Part shown: positions 6,334 through 8,995 of the stretch, piece after piece
How positions within the stretch are numbered: the first letter of the stretch is position 1
Layout of the letters: the number at the start of each line of letters is the position of its first letter
Assembly: GCA_937915775.1 (NCBI GenBank)
Contig: CALGGQ010000293.1
Coordinates: 1 to 8,995 of the forward strand
From: an uncultured Clostridia bacterium
GTDB taxonomy: Bacteria > Bacillota > Clostridia > Oscillospirales > Acutalibacteraceae
Reading direction: 5' to 3'
DNA length: 8,995 nt
The notes under the pieces: generated by a model
Seen by the model: the letters and a program-made list of their open reading frames with translations, nothing else
Databases searched by the model: none
What the model was told of the DNA's origin: nothing
Made by a program: the position numbers and the translations under genes

Positions 6334-7200
6334 CTAGACAAATATAATATTCATAATTCCGTTTTCCATATCATTGATATTGTAAATGTGTTCCATTACA
6401 TCAAAGGTTTCTTCAAGATTATGCCGTGCACTTTTCCAGCCATTGCCGTCAGTAAACCAAACAAATTTTACACCATCAATTGTGTCAACTTCTTGAGCCA
6501 ATGTTTTATAGCTTCTTGCAGTTTCATTTAATTTAGAACCACCGCTTGAATAAAAATTCGTTTCAATAACATAAATCATATTATCGGTTTTTACAACATA
6601 ATCAAATCGTTTTTCCATTTTTCCTTGGTTTGAAATCGCAGATAGGTCAACATTCCACTTCTCTTCAATTTCATGAATGTACATTTCTTTGTAATAGTTA
6701 TTATTTTTTATAAAGCCTGATTTTTCAATATAAGATTCAACAAGGTCTTCCATAAGATGACCGCCTCGATTTTTTCTTCCATTTGAATCCAAGCCTACTT
6801 CAACGCCAGTTACATAGTCAATGAGATTGTTGATGATGTGATTTTGCAACAAAGAAAAGAGTCCTGTCTTCTCCATAAAATAAGAAAACTCTTCGGGTTG
6901 AATAGTTAATGCGTTTTTGTTATCAAAAGAATATAACATACCGCCATTTTCATCTTGACAGTATATTTCCATTTCTCGTTTGGCGAGTAAAACAGGTATC
7001 GCTTTTTTAATTTCTGGATATTTGGTTATTAAACAATCGAAATCTTCTTTTATGCTTCTGCTGCCTATTAACGAATTCAGTATGTTGAGTTCCACCTTAA
7101 TACTTTCAACATTTCTATACACTTTAGGAAAATCTATGTAGTACTTATAACTTGCAATACTGCTTCTAAAGCCTTTTAACCAGTTATTAAAATCTCTCAT
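6334..7200 (-). CDS. Type II restriction endonuclease, DpnII/MboI family (GATC)
   Basis: This 288-residue protein resembles R.DpnII (dpnB product) across its length. It should cut unmethylated GATC, leaving invading DNA cleaved and host DNA protected by the upstream Dam-type enzyme. Visible family features are a conserved GLDSNGRKNRGG stretch (about 137-148), MEDLVESYI (about 150-158), and a PD-(D/E)XK-like core with D200 (KRFDYVV), E213 and N215 (IETNFYSSGGSKLNE, about 212-226). The ETN arrangement, with N where many nucleases have K, is as I recall it for this family. The start ATG is preceded by GGAG overlapping the end of the methyltransferase gene, so translation is coupled and nuclease appears after methylase. 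Nothing suggests truncation. The assignment rests on remembered family sequence, not a search. Confidence 0.93.
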   Translation of the reverse strand: MRDFNNWLKGFRSSIASYKYYIDFPKVYRNVESIKVELNILNSLIGSRSIKEDFDCLITKYPEIKKAIPVLLAKREMEIYCQDENGGMLYSFDNKNALTIQPEEFSYFMEKTGLFSLLQNHIINNLIDYVTGVEVGLDSNGRKNRGGHLMEDLVESYIEKSGFIKNNNYYKEMYIHEIEEKWNVDLSAISNQGKMEKRFDYVVKTDNMIYVIETNFYSSGGSKLNETARSYKTLAQEVDTIDGVKFVWFTDGNGWKSARHNLEETFDVMEHIYNINDMENGIMNIIFV

Positions 7201-7202
7201 AA

Positions 7203-8276
7203 TTAATCTCCATAGTTTGAAATTATCAATTCACTAATTGGTCCACGATTGCCGCCCTTACTGTTTATAGCACGTTTTGCGGTAACTCTATCGATTGTCA
7301 GTGGTTTATATAAGTCGTCAAAGAAGTCATCTTCTGGGTTTGTGTTTTTCGGATCCGAATTGCTTGCCAATACCTTGGCTCCTTTTTTAGCCAAACTCTT
7401 AATATATTCTGCAAGTTCAATTTGGTCATTATCATTGAACTCAGCTTCGGTATATGAGGTGAATTCCGATGTTTTACTAAGTGGTCTGTATGGTGGATCG
7501 AAATACACAAATGTATTTTCATCAATAAAGTCTTCTGTATCTCTATAGTCGCCACTAATTATTCTTACATTTTTGAGTTTCTTTGACACAAGCAACAAGT
7601 TTTCTATATCGCATATGGTTGGAGCTTTATATGATCCCATTGGCACATTAAACTGACCGCGACGATTAACTCTGTATAATCCATTGAAACATGTTTTATT
7701 CAGATATATGAACAGTGCTGCCTTAAGTGTTAAGTTAGCATTCTTGTTCCCTATTAAATTATTGTACATATCTCTTTGCGAATAGTAGTATTCTTTTCGG
7801 CTTTCATCATTGCCAGATAAGTGTTCTTTTTCAAACTGCTGTAATAACTGAATCAGTTCATAAACGTTGTTTTTTATTACAGTAAAGACATTCATTAACT
7901 CAGTATTACTGTCATTTATCATTACTTCTTCAATTTGATAATTGTTAATGATATCAAAGAGTACCGCACCTGCGCCAACCATCGGTTCACAATACTTTGT
8001 TATAGTTGTTCCCAATCCTTTAGGATAATAATTTCGTAGTGTATCCAATAGTTGTCCTTTGCCACCTGCCCATTTTACAAACGGTCTTGCTTTCACGCTA
8101 CCGTCATAGCGGGTAGTCCGCGCATCAATTGGCTTTTCCGCATCCGCAGGTATAATATACATGTTTCCAAGTGTTGCAACTCCGGCAATTCTATTTTCAC
8201 TGCAAAGGGTTATCACTCTTCTGTGAGATATGTTCCATTTTGTTGCAGCTTCGCTTGCGGTCATAAACCCTGTCAT
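7203..8276 (-). CDS. dam: HTH-fused Dam-type DNA N6-adenine methyltransferase (D12 class, DpnM-like, GATC)
   Basis: This enzyme probably methylates adenine in GATC to protect host DNA from the adjacent DpnII-type endonuclease. The D12 (alpha) class signatures appear in order: PFVKWAGGKG (about residues 65-74, SAM-binding motif X/I region), EPMVGAGAVLFD (about 97-108), NKTCFNGLYRVN (about 193-204) and catalytic DPPY (about 260-263). An extra N-terminal segment (about residues 5-50, TASEAATKW...SHRRV) looks like a small excisionase/MerR-like helix-turn-helix, absent from plain Dam proteins; it could bind the operon promoter. I chose the ATG at 8276 because GAGGTG (8283-8288) lies six bases upstream; a GTG at 8285 sits inside that site. 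It is the first gene of the operon, and its stop is two bases before the endonuclease start. GATC specificity is inferred from that partner. Length is 357 aa. Confidence 0.93.
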   Translation of the reverse strand: MTGFMTASEAATKWNISHRRVITLCSENRIAGVATLGNMYIIPADAEKPIDARTTRYDGSVKARPFVKWAGGKGQLLDTLRNYYPKGLGTTITKYCEPMVGAGAVLFDIINNYQIEEVMINDSNTELMNVFTVIKNNVYELIQLLQQFEKEHLSGNDESRKEYYYSQRDMYNNLIGNKNANLTLKAALFIYLNKTCFNGLYRVNRRGQFNVPMGSYKAPTICDIENLLLVSKKLKNVRIISGDYRDTEDFIDENTFVYFDPPYRPLSKTSEFTSYTEAEFNDNDQIELAEYIKSLAKKGAKVLASNSDPKNTNPEDDFFDDLYKPLTIDRVTAKRAINSKGGNRGPISELIISNYGD

Positions 8277-8282
8277 TGTTTT

Positions 8283-8288
8283 CACCTC
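8283..8288 (-). promoter_or_regulatory. Ribosome binding site that fixes the methyltransferase start
   Basis: GAGGTG lies six bases upstream of the ATG at 8276. It overlaps the in-frame GTG at 8285, so that GTG cannot be the functional start. Confidence 0.8.
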
Positions 8289-8304
8289 ATCATAGATTAA
8301 CTAT

Positions 8305-8333
8305 ATTATATTCCAAATCTGGAACAATAGCAA
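8305..8333 (-). promoter_or_regulatory. Sigma-A promoter of the restriction-modification operon
   Basis: On the minus strand a TTGCTA -35 box (8328-8333) is followed by a 17-base spacer and a perfect TATAAT -10 box (8305-8310). Transcription would start near 8298, giving a very short leader before GAGGTG (8283-8288) and the ATG at 8276. A GATC at 8334-8337 directly abuts the -35 box, so the first enzyme of the operon can methylate its own promoter. Confidence 0.75.
8311..8324. promoter_or_regulatory. Inverted-repeat operator candidate inside the operon promoter
   Basis: TTCCAAATCTGGAA is a 5-bp inverted repeat with a 4-base centre, lying exactly between the -35 and -10 boxes. A protein bound there would block RNA polymerase. 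The HTH domain on the first gene product is the obvious candidate ligand, as in other methyltransferases that repress their own genes through an N-terminal HTH. The binding partner is inferred. Confidence 0.5.
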
Positions 8334-8501
8334 GATCCAATTGCTAAGTAAAATATAGTACAGTTTCTTCTATAAGTCCAGAGAAAGTTCACCTTTCTAT
8401 GACAACTCGGCTTATTTGATTATGAATATTGTTGTGGGCAGAGGGAAGAGATTTCAACATTATTTTTAAAGGATTTTTTGATTATGAGTAAGCCTTCTGG
8501 A

Positions 8502-8615
8502 TGTCACGCTTGAAAACGGCGATTTCGGCGTTCTTAGTATTATTTCATTGCTGTTGCAAAAGTTCACTTTAAAGCCCTTGTGGTTACTGCGTTTTCAATA
8601 TTGAAAAGCGTGACA
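8502..8615. repeat. 10-bp inverted repeat bracketing 114 bp
   Basis: TGTCACGCTT (8502-8511) and AAGCGTGACA (8606-8615) are perfect inverted copies. Inside them GAAAACG on the left matches again on the right after a 9-base gap, and the right arm contains the perfect 16-bp palindrome TTTTCAATATTGAAAA (8592-8607). The layout resembles a small MITE-like element, but I see no target-site duplication. Confidence 0.4.
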
Positions 8616-8781
8616 CTGTGTTCTTGTTTTCAGTGTTTTTAATTATCTATTTTCAAAGACGAAAAGCATAGAATTTACTGCCGTTTTTACATATGGAAAT
8701 GCGCATATTTTTTGGAAGCCTTTTAAATTGTTTATGCCCATATTATGAGCCGGGGTATAGTCATTTTTTGTGCTTTTGATA

Positions 8782-8796
8782 GTGGTAATTTACCAC
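8782..8796. repeat. Perfect palindrome GTGGTAATTTACCAC
   Basis: Two 7-base arms are perfectly complementary around a single central base. This is a typical size for an operator, and it lies between the gene-free flank and the GACCACAA repeats. The regulator and target are unknown. Confidence 0.4.
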
Positions 8797-8827
8797 CTTT
8801 TATACCGAATATTTTCATAGTTGTTTT

Positions 8828-8865
8828 GACCACAATTTTGACCACAACAGAAAAAAAGACCACAA
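8828..8865 (+). repeat. Three GACCACAA direct repeats near the putative att site
   Basis: GACCACAA occurs at 8828-8835, 8840-8847 and 8858-8865; the first two share the longer form TTTTGACCACAA. They lie about 100-135 bases inside the tRNA-like junction. Arm-type integrase binding sites of tyrosine recombinases often occupy such positions. The assignment is inference. Confidence 0.4.
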
Positions 8866-8962
8866 CGCACAAGCGCGCTAAACGCAAAATACGGGAATTT
8901 TTCGTCTGGAGGAAATGGCTAAACAGCGCAGGAAAGCGACCAGTGTAAGAGCCGTATGCGCA

Positions 8963-8995
8963 CTGTTAACCGAGTTGTCGCTGGTTCGAGCCCGG
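8963..8995 (+). tRNA. 3' half of a tRNA-Asn(GUU) without its 5' half; candidate att site, partial at the window edge
   Basis: From 8963 the sequence has exact tRNA geometry: a 7-base anticodon loop CTGTTAA (anticodon GTT at 8965-8967), a 5-base 3' anticodon stem CCGAG, a 5-base variable loop TTGTC, a T stem GCTGG, a T loop TTCGAGC and the start of the closing stem CCGG. The five bases before the loop (GCGCA, 8958-8962) pair with none of CCGAG, and no D arm lies upstream. It is therefore not a working tRNA, but what remains at the far end of an element inserted into the anticodon-loop region of a tRNA gene. The acceptor stem lies beyond the window. Confidence 0.55.

Larger units (their letters stand above)
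8341..8962. other. Right flank without a convincing gene, rich in short repeats
   Basis: No frame has a credible start and recognisable product. Short repeats include an 11-bp direct repeat TTTGATTATGA (8415-8425, 8477-8487), two AAAGTTCACYTT sites (8384-8395, 8559-8570) and a hairpin at 8382-8398 (AGAAAG/CTTTCT). The larger inverted repeats and the GACCACAA repeats are listed separately. It reads like eroded or regulatory DNA between the operon promoter and an integration junction. Confidence 0.55.

Noticed and set aside
8277..8285. GTG start at 8285 for the methyltransferase
   Set aside because: The GTG is part of the GAGGTG ribosome binding site serving the ATG at 8276.
8484..8513. Nine-codon frame MSKPSGCHA after AAAGGA
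   Set aside because: Too short to support, and it overlaps the left arm of the 10-bp inverted repeat.
8745..8948. 67-codon plus-strand open frame
   Set aside because: No ribosome binding site; its threonine-rich stretch is just the GACCACAA repeats in translation.
8900..8995. Complete tRNA-Asn gene
   Set aside because: No D arm, no acceptor 5' strand, and no pairing on the 5' side of the anticodon stem; only the 3' half is present.
1..8995. CRISPR array
   Set aside because: No regularly spaced repeats of 23-40 bases with unique spacers; the repeats present are short and irregular.

Overview
The window looks like an accessory, mobile-element-borne defence locus from an AT-rich, low-GC Gram-positive bacterium, most likely a gut-type Clostridia (Oscillospiraceae/Lachnospiraceae-like). 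That placement is an inference from strong GAGGTG/AGGAGG ribosome binding sites, AT-rich intergenic DNA, LexA-like boxes of the Gram-positive GAAC-N4-GTTC type, and a short excisionase-like HTH domain common in that group. No taxonomic marker gene is present.

From about 8340 down to 735, all substantial genes lie on the minus strand as one tightly packed operon. It starts from a recognisable promoter at 8305-8333 and ends in a bidirectional hairpin terminator at 735-754. In order of transcription the genes are: (1) a Dam-type adenine methyltransferase with an added N-terminal HTH domain; (2) a DpnII/MboI-family restriction endonuclease; (3) a 176-residue protein of unknown function; (4) a second DNA methyltransferase with a THPPY catalytic motif; (5) a gene of about 501 codons interrupted by one in-frame TAA, whose 3' part carries a PD-(D/E)XK nuclease core; (6) a 908-residue SF1 (Dna2/NAM7-like) helicase fused to a C-terminal Vsr/MTES_1575-like nuclease. 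Gaps between genes are short (2 to about 31 nt), and several Shine-Dalgarno sites overlap the preceding stop codon, so translation is probably coupled.

Genes 1-2 form a GATC restriction-modification system. Genes 4-6 look like a second, layered module of modification enzyme, candidate nuclease and helicase-nuclease. The stop codon in gene 5 may have silenced or split its nuclease while the methyltransferase stays intact. The HTH on the first methyltransferase, an inverted repeat inside its own promoter and a GATC touching the -35 box together suggest autoregulation.

The left flank (1-734) has no convincing full-length gene. It holds a short 5' fragment resembling a DUF6809-type gene, a near-consensus promoter reading leftward between two LexA-like operators, a terminated non-coding transcript of about 195 nt predicted from that promoter, three closely spaced hairpins, and repeated GGAATAC motifs. 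The right flank (8341-8995) is also essentially gene-free. It carries inverted and direct repeats and ends in sequence with the exact geometry of the 3' half of a tRNA-Asn(GUU) but no matching 5' half. This is what an integration (att) scar in a tRNA gene would look like, so the window probably reaches the edge of an integrated element.
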